Assembly (NCBI GenBank): GCA_028873595.1
Contig: JAPPOV010000044.1
Location: 48,280-112,279, forward strand
Direction: 5' to 3'
Length of the DNA: 64,000 nucleotides
Source: Gemmatimonadota bacterium
Lineage (GTDB): Bacteria; Gemmatimonadota; Gemmatimonadetes; Longimicrobiales; Gaopeijiaceae
The notes beneath the pieces are model-generated. The model worked only from the letters and a program-made list of their open reading frames with translations. It was not told the DNA's origin and ran no database searches. Shown here piece by piece: positions 36,523 through 44,364 of this stretch. A program made the position numbers and the translations under genes. Each line of letters starts with the position of its first letter. The first letter of the stretch is position 1.

Positions 36523-37875
36523 ATGGCCCGCATCAGCGGACTCGATCGAAGGACATTCCTAAGGGGTGCAGGAGCCTCAGCGCTCCTCGGCGCGGTGGGA
36601 GTGAAGCCGGTCTCGGCGACGAATCTGGCGGGTGGCTCACTGACGGGCGCCCCGGAGGTTTTTGACTTCGATGAGGTCGTCGATCGATTCGGCACGATGG
36701 CGACCAAGTGGGACGGTGCCGTAGCAGACATGGGGACCGAGATCGAGGTCGGCATGGGTATCGCCGATCTCGACTTTCGAACGGCCCCGTGTATCACTCG
36801 CGCGCTCGCCGAGCGGTGTGAACACGACATTTGGGGATACCAGCGACGCCCTGCGGCCTACTCGGAGGCAGTCGCGGACTGGAACTACCGCCGGTACGGC
36901 CTGGAGATCGACCCAAGCACACTCGTGTGGACAACCGGAGTGCTTCCAGCGCTGATCGCCGCGCTCCAAACCTTCTCCCCGCCGGGGTCACGCGTGCTGA
37001 TGAACACGCCGACGTACAACGGCTTCTACAGTGCTTTGCGCTTCACGCGCACGATCACGGAAGACAGTCCGATGGTGTTCTCAGACGGTCGTTGGGAGAT
37101 CGACTTCGACGACTTCGAGCGACGGGCTCAACGCGCGAGCTCATTCATTCTGTGCAACCCGCAGAATCCCACCGGCAACTGTTGGTCCGAGGAAGACCTC
37201 CTGCGGATGGGAGAGATCTGCCTCCGCCACAAGGTGGTGGTCCTTGCCGATGAGATTCACTGCGACTTCGTGAACGCCGGTCAGAAGTACACGCCCTTTG
37301 CGTCTCTTCCGGATCGCGAGATCGTCGACAACAGCCTGACCTTCAAGTCCATGAGCAAGTCGTTCAATCTGGCTGGCCTCAAGGTCTCCTGGTGGTTCTC
37401 GACGAATCCGTCGCTTCAGTCACGGTGTCGGACGAATAGCCGGGCGGACCTCCACACTCTGGGGCTCGTCGCGAACCACGCGGCGCTCACGGAAGGGGAG
37501 CCGTGGTTCGATCAGGCGCTCGCCTACCTGGACGAGAACCAGTCGTTCGCCGAGTCGTACATCCGGGACAACGTGCCCCACGTCCACTACCGGAAGGCGC
37601 AGGGCACCTTCCTCGCATGGCTGGACATGCGGGAGATCTCAGAGGCAATCGACGCGCCTGGCATCGCAGCGCGCCAAACCGCAGAGGGCTCGACCGTCGT
37701 AGCACCGGAGGACGTGCTTCAGAGATGGCTCGCGGAGAACGCGAAGGTCTTTCTCGGCCCCGGTGACAACTTCGGCACGGGATCGGACGGCTTCATGCGG
37801 ATGAATCTCGGAACACCGCGGAGCAACATCCAACGCGCACTGGACAACATCGCCTCTGCGACAGCGACCCTGTAG
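36523..37875 (+). CDS. PatB/MalY-like PLP-dependent C-S lyase with Tat signal
   Basis: 450 residues. A twin-arginine leader (LDRRTFLRGAGASALLGAVG) precedes a complete fold-type I aminotransferase domain of the PatB/MalY group (cystathionine beta-lyase or related C-S lyase). Visible residues: NPQNPTGNCW, VLADEIHCDF (PLP Asp) and SMSKSFNLAGLKVS with the PLP lysine; FLGPGDNFGTGSDGFMRMN near the end is typical. Such enzymes are normally cytosolic; the leader suggests folded export with the cofactor in place. The substrate is unknown. It is 12 bases from the TPR gene. Confidence 0.85.
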   Translation: MARISGLDRRTFLRGAGASALLGAVGVKPVSATNLAGGSLTGAPEVFDFDEVVDRFGTMATKWDGAVADMGTEIEVGMGIADLDFRTAPCITRALAERCEHDIWGYQRRPAAYSEAVADWNYRRYGLEIDPSTLVWTTGVLPALIAALQTFSPPGSRVLMNTPTYNGFYSALRFTRTITEDSPMVFSDGRWEIDFDDFERRAQRASSFILCNPQNPTGNCWSEEDLLRMGEICLRHKVVVLADEIHCDFVNAGQKYTPFASLPDREIVDNSLTFKSMSKSFNLAGLKVSWWFSTNPSLQSRCRTNSRADLHTLGLVANHAALTEGEPWFDQALAYLDENQSFAESYIRDNVPHVHYRKAQGTFLAWLDMREISEAIDAPGIAARQTAEGSTVVAPEDVLQRWLAENAKVFLGPGDNFGTGSDGFMRMNLGTPRSNIQRALDNIASATATL

Positions 37876-37887
37876 GAGAACCCGGCC

Positions 37888-39483
37888 ATGCGAATCAATC
37901 GGACGAGCCTCTGGACCGCGGTGATCCTGGCGACATTGGCTTCACCCCTTTCGGCGCAGTTCGATAACGTCGGATCGATCGATTTTCCGACCTCCGCCAC
38001 GGGCGAAGCCCAGCAGCACTTTCTGCGGGGTGTGGCGATCCTCCACAGCTTCGGATGGGAACAGGCGAAGGAACAATTCCAGGCTGCTCAGCGGATCGAC
38101 CCCGACTTCGCCATGGCCTACTGGGGGGAGTCGCTCACGTACAATCACCCGCTCGTCTCGCGAATGGATGCCACGGAGCCCTCGAAGGTGCTCGAGCGCC
38201 TCGCGCCGACGCGCGCCGAGCGAGCGACCAAAGCCCCGACGGACCGAGAAAAGGGCTTCCTCGAGGCCGTAGAGATCCTTTGGGGCGACGGAGATCATGT
38301 CGAGCGCCGGGTCGGCTACATGGAAGCGATGCAACGGCTGTATGAGGCCTACCCGGACGACTGGGAGATCGCCGCCTTCTACTCCCTGGCGATGCTGAGC
38401 GCGAGAGCCGCGACGGGCGACCTCAGCGGGCGTCTGAATATCCGAGCGGGTACCATCGCGCTGCAGCTCATGAACGAGAATCCGGATCATCCGGGCGCTG
38501 TGCACTACACGATCCACGCATTCGACGACCCCATCCACGCTCCACTGGCGCTCGAGGCAGCGTACCGATTCGCGGACATCGCACCGGCCGTCTCCCACGC
38601 ACGCCACATGCCGACGCACATCTTCATCCAGCACGGGATGTGGGAGTACGTGTCGAACCACAACCAGTCGGCGTACGACGCGGCGCGCGACCTATGGCAG
38701 CCCGGTCAGAGCATGGGCGACGCGATCCACGCGCTCGATTGGGGGCAGTACGGCGACCTGCAGCGCGGTGACTACGAGAAGGCCGAGCTCTGGATCGAGC
38801 GAATCGAAGAGATGTCGGAGCGCGGCGGATTCATGGAAGGTGGGGCACGGGGTGAAGCCGGGGTCGCGAGGGCAGTGAGCACGAATGCGCTCCTCAAGGC
38901 GCGCTACATCGTCGAGACCGAGCAATGGCACGCGAGGTCCGTCTCGTCCGAATCCAGCGACCACGAGCTGCTCGCAACCGCGTTGAGCGCCGCCCGGACG
39001 GGCGACCAGGCTGCGCTGGCCGAGGCCGAGGCCGAGCTCCGAGCGCGGGTCAAAGACGGCGAACAAGGATACGGCCCGGTGATGGCGAACCAGGCGAGTG
39101 CACTCCTGCACCTCGGGATGGGCCACGACGACATGGCCGCGGGTTTCATGGACGAGGCCGTCGCGATGGTCGAAGCGATGGCTCCGCCGCGTGGCTCGGC
39201 CAACCCGATCAAGCCTGTCCACGAGCTCTACGGAGAGCTCCTGATGGAGATGGGCCGACACGAGGAGGCGACGAACATGTTCGCCGCCTCTCTCGAGCGG
39301 ATGCCGCGTCGGCCCCGGTCACTCCTCGGCATGGCGCGCGCCAGCGTCGAGATCGGAGAGGCCGACACCGCCGCCGAAGCGTACCGCGAGCTCACGCGCG
39401 TGTGGCAAGGCCGAGACGACTTCGCTGGCATGCACGAGGCCCGGCAGTACCTCGGCGAAACAGACAGCGCCGGGCGACGCTAG
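37888..39483 (+). CDS. Secreted tetratricopeptide-repeat protein
   Basis: 531 residues. Signal peptide to about 24 (ASPLSAQFD). TPR-like helices run throughout; the best units are AKEQFQAAQRIDPDFAMAYWG near the N-terminus and EATNMFAASLERMPRRPRSL near the C-terminus. Histidine-rich segments (YTIHAFDDPIHAPLA and HARHMPTHIFIQHG) may bind a metal; the family repeats them. It lies 12 bases after the PatB-like gene, so both are likely one operon, ended by the terminator at 39496. Confidence 0.8.
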   Translation: MRINRTSLWTAVILATLASPLSAQFDNVGSIDFPTSATGEAQQHFLRGVAILHSFGWEQAKEQFQAAQRIDPDFAMAYWGESLTYNHPLVSRMDATEPSKVLERLAPTRAERATKAPTDREKGFLEAVEILWGDGDHVERRVGYMEAMQRLYEAYPDDWEIAAFYSLAMLSARAATGDLSGRLNIRAGTIALQLMNENPDHPGAVHYTIHAFDDPIHAPLALEAAYRFADIAPAVSHARHMPTHIFIQHGMWEYVSNHNQSAYDAARDLWQPGQSMGDAIHALDWGQYGDLQRGDYEKAELWIERIEEMSERGGFMEGGARGEAGVARAVSTNALLKARYIVETEQWHARSVSSESSDHELLATALSAARTGDQAALAEAEAELRARVKDGEQGYGPVMANQASALLHLGMGHDDMAAGFMDEAVAMVEAMAPPRGSANPIKPVHELYGELLMEMGRHEEATNMFAASLERMPRRPRSLLGMARASVEIGEADTAAEAYRELTRVWQGRDDFAGMHEARQYLGETDSAGRR

Positions 39484-39495
39484 GCTCTACGAAAC

Positions 39496-39530
39496 GAGGC
39501 CTCGCAACGTCACCTTCGTTGCGGGGCCTC
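39496..39530 (+). terminator. Intrinsic terminator after the TPR gene
   Basis: A 14-bp stem (GAGGCCTCGCAACG paired with CGTTGCGGGGCCTC, one mismatch) around a 7-base loop, followed by TTCGTCTTCG. It lies 12 bases after the TPR gene stop. Confidence 0.8.
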
Positions 39531-39602
39531 TTCGTCTTCGTGCTTCTTCCTGCGAGCCGGGGCTGCCGCGGGAGGTCGGCCGGCCGTACTACCTGGCGCG
39601 GA

Positions 39603-39690
39603 CCTCAATCGATTGCATCGCCTTAATCGAAACGCCGCCCGGAGCCGAAGCCCCGGACGGCGGTCCGAGTTCACTGCAACAGTGGAGGCG
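39603..39690. repeat. Direct repeat A: displaced copy of the ssrA 3' end (attachment site)
   Basis: 88 bases matching 43928-44015 at 79 positions. It contains a copy of the ssrA terminator hairpin and ends with the last eight bases of the tmRNA 3' end (as AGTGGAGGCG). The rest of ssrA is missing here, so this is the duplicated end left by integration of an element at ssrA. The perfect 20-base start of both copies and the matching last ten bases would be the recombination core or its edges. Confidence 0.8.
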
Positions 39691-39694
39691 AACG

Positions 39695-39901
39695 CAAAGA
39701 ATTCGAACTGCCGGTGCCCTCCCCTTCGAGGTGGTTCTGGTAGACACCGAGGAGGAGCCGCCCGTGTATCAGCGGATCGCGTCGAAGGCCCTCCACCTCC
39801 GCGAGCTCGGCCTCAGCGACCGAGTGATCGCCCAGCGCCTCGACGTCTCGGACAAGACGGTCGGGAAGGCCATTCGGTGGCTGGGTGGCCTCTCCCCTTG
39901 A
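39695..39901 (+). pseudogene. HTH-domain remnant, possibly of a site-specific recombinase
   Basis: An open stretch with no start codon in front of the protein-like part. It reads FEVVLVDTEEEPPVYQRI, then a helix-turn-helix (LGLSDRVIAQRLDVSDKTV, and KAIRWLGGL) and a TGA stop. The HTH is like those at the C-terminus of large recombinases and transposases, and the position just inside the attachment repeat is where an integrase gene is expected. The catalytic part is absent. The family assignment is an inference. Confidence 0.5.
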
Positions 39902-39934
39902 CCCCGCGCCCCATGATAGACGATCTCTGTCAGG

Positions 39935-40354
39935 ATGAAGAAGAAACCCGACGTTTGGACGCTCACCCAGGCAGCCCGTCTCCTCGGAGAGCCGCAACAC
40001 CGCCTGATCTACCTGTGTGAGAAAGGCGCGGTGGTCCCGGACTTCCAGGACGCGGAGGGACGTGGGAGCAGCCGGCGGTTCTCGGCCCGCAACCTGCTCG
40101 AATTCGCGACCGCACTCCGGCTCCGGGAGCTGGAGATCGGAGTTGCCTTCGTAGGAGCCGTCGTGCACGTGCTTCGAGCGTTCGAGCGCCGAGTTGGGAA
40201 GGAGTTCCGCGACTTCCGGCTTCCGGACAGTCTACGGGTGCCGGGCGCGCCCGACCTGCGCGTGGTGATCGCAGACGGCGGCCGCCCTTACGACCACAAC
40301 ACCCAACCGCGCACCCTCATGCGCGCCGTCGTGCAAGGGGACGTGCCGGTTTAA
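39935..40354 (+). CDS. MerR-like HTH DNA-binding protein
   Basis: 139 residues. A winged-helix MerR-type N-terminal domain (LTQAARLLGEPQHRLIYL, then GRGSSRRFSARNLLEFA, about 8-62) is followed by a helical linker (FVGAVVHVLRAFERRVG) and a short beta-rich C-terminus. It is not a full MerR metal sensor: no cysteine cluster is present. It lies 33 bases after the HTH remnant inside the ssrA island and may have been that element's regulator. Confidence 0.7.
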   Translation: MKKKPDVWTLTQAARLLGEPQHRLIYLCEKGAVVPDFQDAEGRGSSRRFSARNLLEFATALRLRELEIGVAFVGAVVHVLRAFERRVGKEFRDFRLPDSLRVPGAPDLRVVIADGGRPYDHNTQPRTLMRAVVQGDVPV

Positions 40355-40388
40355 GAGCTCCGCGCCTTTCATCCGATCGGCGCGTCGA

Positions 40389-40394
40389 TATAAT
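40389..40394 (+). promoter_or_regulatory. Perfect -10 box (TATAAT) before the amidohydrolase gene
   Basis: A consensus TATAAT lies 30 bases upstream of the amidohydrolase ATG, with AAAGGAA as ribosome site 4-8 bases before the start. The -35 region (TTTCAT 16 bases upstream) is a poor match. Such a clean -10 box is uncommon elsewhere in this window and may have come in with the gene. Confidence 0.4.
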
Positions 40395-40424
40395 CCGGGC
40401 ACACACCGACAAAGGAACGGCCCC

Positions 40425-41672
40425 ATGCCTCCCACCCCTCTCCCCAATCTTTCCATCGATACTGACCGTCTTTGGTCGACGCTCGACCGTTCTGCGGAAA
40501 TCGGCGTTGGCAAGGCGGGCGGGTTACGGCGCGTGGCGCTTTCGGACGATGACAAGGTCATGCGTGACCAGTTCGTCGAATGGTGTGAAGGGACCGGATG
40601 CGCGGTCACCGTGGACGCCGCCGGCAATATCTTCGCGCGGCGCGCGGGGCGTGAAGACGATTTGCCGCCGGTCGTGGTCGGCTCGCACCTCGACACACAG
40701 GCCGCCGGCGGGCGGTTCGACGGCATTCTCGGCGTGCTCTCCGGCCTTGAAATCCTGCGTACCCCCGCGGACAACGACATCACTACGCGACGCCCCATCG
40801 AGGTCGTCAACTGGACCAACGAGGAAGGCGCCCGCTTCGCGCCGCCGATGGCGGCTTCCTGCGTTTTCGCCGGGCTGCAGACCATCGACTGGCTGCATGA
40901 CCTCCACGACGACGACGGCATCCGTTTCGGGGACGAGCTGGCGCGGATCGGCTATCTCGGTGACGCGCCGGTCGGCGGTCGCGAGCTCGATTCCTATTTC
41001 GAACTGCATATCGAGCAGGATTCGCTAATGGAGGAGACTGGTGCGGCCGTCGGCGTCCTCACCGGAGGGTACTACAGCCACGCCCTCACGTGTGTCTTCC
41101 ACGGTGAATGCGCCCACACCGGCCCGACCGAGATGAAATTGCGCAAGAACGCGATGGTCGGCGCCGCTTATTTCCTGGCGGCCGTCAACGATATCGGCTG
41201 GGAGTATGAGCCCGTCGGGCGTACCTCCGCGTCTCGCATGCAGATCTGGCCGAACAAGTTCGGCATCCTGCCGGAATATACCGAGGTCACCGTCGACATG
41301 CGCCACAAGGAGCGTGCCGTCACGAACGAGATGGTCGAGAAGACGCGGGCCGCCCTCACGGAAGCCGCGAAGAAGGCGAATGTCGAGGCCGAGATCACGG
41401 CGGAATGGACCTTCGGCGACGAAGTTTTCGATGCCGATTGCGCGCAGCTGGTCCGCGATGCCGCCGAGACGCGTGGTGTGAGCCAAATGGACATCACCTC
41501 TATCGCCGGGCACGACGCCTATTACATCTCGCGTATCGCGCCGACCGCCCTCGTCTTCAGCCCGTGCATCGACGGCATTACCCACAACGAGGCCGAGGAC
41601 GTGCCGCGCGAGGCAACAAACGAAGCAGTCAACGTGTTCTTCGACGCCGTGGTAGCGCGGGCGGACCGGTAG
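40425..41672 (+). CDS. Zn-dependent M20 amidohydrolase (N-carbamoyl-amino-acid/allantoate amidohydrolase family)
   Basis: 415 residues. M20 peptidase-like metal site: VVGSHLDTQAAGGRFDGILG (His and Asp ligands, about 87-106), TNEEGARFAPPM (Glu pair, about 128-139), and a C-terminal SIAGHDAYYISR histidine (about 364). The lid domain has HTGPTEMKLRKNAM. Members split carbamoyl- or ureido-bonds (hydantoin, beta-ureidopropionate, allantoate); the exact substrate is open. The gene sits inside the ssrA island with its own -10 box and ends next to an inverted palindrome pair of the alphaproteobacterial type, so transfer is likely. Confidence 0.88.
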   Translation: MPPTPLPNLSIDTDRLWSTLDRSAEIGVGKAGGLRRVALSDDDKVMRDQFVEWCEGTGCAVTVDAAGNIFARRAGREDDLPPVVVGSHLDTQAAGGRFDGILGVLSGLEILRTPADNDITTRRPIEVVNWTNEEGARFAPPMAASCVFAGLQTIDWLHDLHDDDGIRFGDELARIGYLGDAPVGGRELDSYFELHIEQDSLMEETGAAVGVLTGGYYSHALTCVFHGECAHTGPTEMKLRKNAMVGAAYFLAAVNDIGWEYEPVGRTSASRMQIWPNKFGILPEYTEVTVDMRHKERAVTNEMVEKTRAALTEAAKKANVEAEITAEWTFGDEVFDADCAQLVRDAAETRGVSQMDITSIAGHDAYYISRIAPTALVFSPCIDGITHNEAEDVPREATNEAVNVFFDAVVARADR

Positions 41673-41684
41673 ACGGTTCTCCGT

Positions 41685-41755
41685 GTCATTCCCGCGAAGG
41701 CGGGAATCCCGTGTAAAAGCCGCGCGATCTAGTTTCCCGCCTTCGCGGGAATGAC
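41685..41755. repeat. Inverted REP-like palindrome pair
   Basis: Two 22-base arms (41685-41706 and 41734-41755) are perfect reverse complements of each other; each contains the palindrome TTCCCGCGAAGGCGGGAA with an internal dyad. Nearly the same sequence is scattered through alphaproteobacterial genomes as a REP element. It follows the amidohydrolase stop by 12 bases and may act as its terminator. No other copy was noticed in this window, which fits import with the gene. Confidence 0.75.
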
Positions 41756-41949
41756 AATGTGGATTCAATTGCGAGACGTATGCTTGCGGGTCCAGGCGGC
41801 CATGATTTCCCAGTACCGAGCCCGAGCCCATCCCCGACTTCGACTTCGACCAGTCCCTGCCCGACGACTTCGACCTCTGAGGCCGTCCGGCCGACCGAGG
41901 ATTCTCCTCCCAGCGTCTTCCCCGCCCATCCACGCATCTCGCCGGCCCG

Positions 41950-42513
41950 TTACCACACCCTGAGCTCTCGCCGCTCGCTCGGGGCACTCTCGCGCCCGGG
42001 TCGCGCCCCCCTCCTCGTCTTCCCCTGCTCTGCCTCGTCACCTCGTGCCCCATCCCACCTCGCTTCCGGCCACGAAAGGCCCTTTGAACTTCCTATCCGT
42101 ACCACGATGATGTCGTGAGGGATCTCGCTGGCCCGGAAGCGCTGCGACAGCTTCTCGACCGTTTCGGTCAGGGCCCTCTTGGTCGGAGCTTCTCCGGAAA
42201 GATCCCTCGCCTCGAGGACCACGACGTAGTTGGGGTCCAGCACCTGGTTGAGTACCACCCAGTACAACGGCGGCGTTGCCAACACGACGAACGGCGCGGC
42301 CGCGATCGCGAAGCCGCTCCCGAGCCGTCGGGCCCACTTCTCGAGCGACTCGGCTCCTTCGGATCCTCGCAGCAGCCGGAACCAACCTACGAGGAGGAGC
42401 GTCCCGATCACGAAGCTCCCCCACGAGCTGGCCGTGTTGAAGGCGAGGAGCCGCGCAGCCAGCGAGAGCGCCATCGACCACCACGCGTTCCGACCGGTGT
42501 TGGGTGACTGCAT
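41950..42513 (-). CDS. Predicted membrane protein of unknown function
   Basis: 187 residues from ATG 42513 (GGAGGAGC upstream). Two or three hydrophobic segments in the first 85 residues (WWSMALSLAARLLAF, FVIGTLLLVGWF, FAIAAAPFVVLATPPLYWV) are followed by a hydrophilic C-terminus with VVVLEARD and IIVVRIG strands and an Arg-rich end. No family recognised. It lies in the ssrA island on the minus strand, like the beta-lactamase-like gene before it. Confidence 0.55.
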   Translation of the reverse strand: MQSPNTGRNAWWSMALSLAARLLAFNTASSWGSFVIGTLLLVGWFRLLRGSEGAESLEKWARRLGSGFAIAAAPFVVLATPPLYWVVLNQVLDPNYVVVLEARDLSGEAPTKRALTETVEKLSQRFRASEIPHDIIVVRIGSSKGLSWPEARWDGARGDEAEQGKTRRGARPGRESAPSERRELRVW

Positions 42514-42594
42514 TCGCTCCTCCACTCGTGGATCGTGGAGGCTGCTCGCGGCGCCTTGGCTGCGCAAGGCTCAGGCCCCGCTAGGGCCGGTCCG

Positions 42595-43533
42595 TCAGTT
42601 GATCGAGTGCAACGTCCAGACGAGCGACGAGATGTGGGCGGTCATTGCTTCTCCCTGGTCGGCGGCGGGGTGCCCACGGACCATGACGACCAGGACGTAC
42701 GGCGCGCCAGTTGGCGGATAGACGATCGCCGCATCGTGGCTGATGCCGGTGATCCAGCCGGTCTTGTTCGCGACGCGGGTCCCGACCGGGAGGCCCTTCG
42801 GGATGCCGTCCCTGAACTGTTGGCCCTCCAGGATCGAGACCATCTCGTCGCGGTGGGTCTGCTGGAAGAGGCCTGATTCCGCCACGGCGACCATAACGGC
42901 GCCCAGTGAACGTGCCGTGGTCGTGTTCGACAGGCCCGCGTTGAAAGCCGGCAGGTCCTGGACTCCGCGCAGGACATCCATCGAATCGGCCCCGACGACC
43001 GCCATGGTCGCTCGGATGCGGGCGGGATCGGCCAGGTCGACCAGGATGTTGGTCGCGAGGTTGCTGGAGTACTGGATCATGCGATCGATCGCGTAGCGGA
43101 TCGAGACCGACGACCCGGTCTGGTCCCAGAAGACGCCGTCCGAGTCGGCGGTGCGAGGGATGTCGTACGGAGATCCGTCCGCGATCGACGTGAAGCTGTT
43201 GTAGACGACGATGGAGTCGTCGAGCGACAGGGTTCCGTCGGCGTCATCGAGCATCAGCTGCATCATGACCGGCACCTTCATGGTGCTGGCGGCGTGCATT
43301 CGGACGTCGGCATCGATCGTCAGCGAATCATCGCCAGGCGCGAGGCTCCGGTAGTACAGCCCGACGTCCGCGCCGCTCGCGTCGATCGTCCCCTGGATCT
43401 CGAGGAGGGGATCCAGGGGCGGTTCGATGATGACGAGCTGTTCGTCGCCGCACGCGGCTAGGCATGGCAGCATCGAGCCGATGACGATCGCCCGGACGCC
43501 GCATATCGCGCGGCGAGGGGTCACTGGATTCAC
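42595..43533 (-). CDS. Class A beta-lactamase-like serine hydrolase lipoprotein
   Basis: 312 residues. A leader with a lipobox (CLAACGD, Cys about 28) precedes a serine-hydrolase domain with the class A motifs STMK (83-86), SSN for SDN (156-158) and KTGW (257-260). The omega loop reads LRGVQDLPAFNAGLSNTT. The Glu of true class A enzymes (position 166) is not at its usual place; Gln or Asp stands there, so beta-lactamase activity is doubtful and a peptidase or transpeptidase role is possible. It starts at GTG 43533, right after the stop of a gene remnant. Confidence 0.8.
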   Translation of the reverse strand: MNPVTPRRAICGVRAIVIGSMLPCLAACGDEQLVIIEPPLDPLLEIQGTIDASGADVGLYYRSLAPGDDSLTIDADVRMHAASTMKVPVMMQLMLDDADGTLSLDDSIVVYNSFTSIADGSPYDIPRTADSDGVFWDQTGSSVSIRYAIDRMIQYSSNLATNILVDLADPARIRATMAVVGADSMDVLRGVQDLPAFNAGLSNTTTARSLGAVMVAVAESGLFQQTHRDEMVSILEGQQFRDGIPKGLPVGTRVANKTGWITGISHDAAIVYPPTGAPYVLVVMVRGHPAADQGEAMTAHISSLVWTLHSIN

Positions 43534-43773
43534 CTAGTTGCCGAGCGCTTCCAGAGCTGCCGCGGCCCGTTCCCTCTTCGGCTGGAACTCCGGGTCGGCG
43601 CCCTCCGTCGCGTCCAGGAAGAGACGGTAGACCTCTCGCGCTCGGGTCGGGTCGCCGTGCTCGGCCTGCAAATCGGCGAGTCGCGGCGCGACGAACCAGA
43701 ACTCGACGTTGTCGCCACTGTTGAGGCGACCGAGATCGCGTGTCGAGACGTACTCTTCGAAGTAGCAGTTTGC
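43534..43773 (-). pseudogene. C-terminal remnant of a TPR (Ser/Thr kinase-type) protein
   Basis: The last 79 codons (FEEYVSTRDLGRLNSG, then LADLQAEHGDPTRAREVYR and a terminal EGADPEFQPKRERAAAALEAL) match the extreme C-terminus of kinase-TPR proteins. Upstream of about 43773 the frame stays open but loses all resemblance. The gene has therefore been cut near the attachment repeat, with only its end left. Confidence 0.6.
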
Positions 43774-43786
43774 CATCGCCGGAACG

Positions 43787-43927
43787 GTGCTCATCTCATT
43801 CGGATTCGTCGACTTGCTGCATTCGTTTGGGTTCCCGTACATGCGCGGGCTATGGCCTTTGGAGGAGTCGTTTGAGCTTCTGGGCAGCATCGCCCTGCTC
43901 TTCGCTGTATTGGTCAAGCTTGTCTAT
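43787..43927 (+). pseudogene. Membrane-protein C-terminal remnant
   Basis: A plus-strand open stretch codes for a helix-forming segment (LWPLEESFELLGSIALLFAV) that looks like the end of an inner-membrane protein. It has no start or ribosome site and runs out into repeat B without a proper stop, so it is probably a fragment of a gene cut by integration next to ssrA. The family is not known. Confidence 0.45.
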
Positions 43928-44015
43928 CCTCAATCGATTGCATCGCCCTACTCGAAACGCCGTCCGGAGCCGAAGCCCCGGACGGCGGTTCGAATTCATT
44001 GCGTAAGTGGAGGCG
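43928..44015. repeat. Direct repeat B: attachment site at the ssrA 3' end
   Basis: 88 bases, 79 identical to 39603-39690. It begins with 20 perfectly conserved bases, includes the ssrA terminator hairpin and ends with the eight terminal bases of tmRNA plus two flanking bases. This is the copy next to the intact ssrA gene. Confidence 0.8.
43957..43987 (-). terminator. ssrA terminator
   Basis: On the minus strand a 12-bp stem (GCCGTCCGG... paired with ...CCGGACGGC) closes on a GGCTTCGGCT-type stable tetraloop and is followed by GTTTCG. It lies 20 bases after the tmRNA 3' end. A mutated copy is in repeat A. Confidence 0.85.
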
Positions 44016-44364
44016 GCGGGAGTCGAACCCGCGTCCGCGAATGAATCCAGTAGAGCCGCTACGTGCGTAGATCGCTGAAAATCTCGTCTCAGACGGCCAG
44101 CGATCGACCGACCCCGAGACCAGCCACCTGAGTGTCTCGTCCCCCGATCCGGCGGCATGACCGGGGAACCAGCCCGAATTATCGACGTCTGCAAGGACCG
44201 CCTCGGGCGGGCGATCCAGGAGACGGACTGTTAAGGATTGACCTTAAGCAGCCAGTGCCATGTCAGTGTTGGCAACTAAACATTTTCCAGTTTTTTAACG
44301 AGGCACCGGAGTCCTCGGCACGCTGCCCCACGTTCACCAAACACGTCGAAACCATGACGCCCCC
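44008..44364 (-). ncRNA. ssrA: Transfer-messenger RNA (tmRNA)
   Basis: 357 bases. The 5' end GGGGGCGTCATGGTTTCGACG has the tRNA-like start; GGTTTCGACG is a tmRNA hallmark (given here as parts of a longer string). The 3' end GGGTTCGACTCCC plus acceptor strand CGCCTCCA pairs with GGGGGCG in seven pairs. CCA is not encoded. The resume codon GCC lies at 44273; the tag frame (44244-44273) reads Ala-Asn-Thr-Asp-Met-Ala-Leu-Ala-Ala and ends in TAA. tmRNA rescues stalled ribosomes with SmpB and marks the peptide for ClpXP. The gene serves as integration site for the island at 39.6-44.0 kb. Confidence 0.93.
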
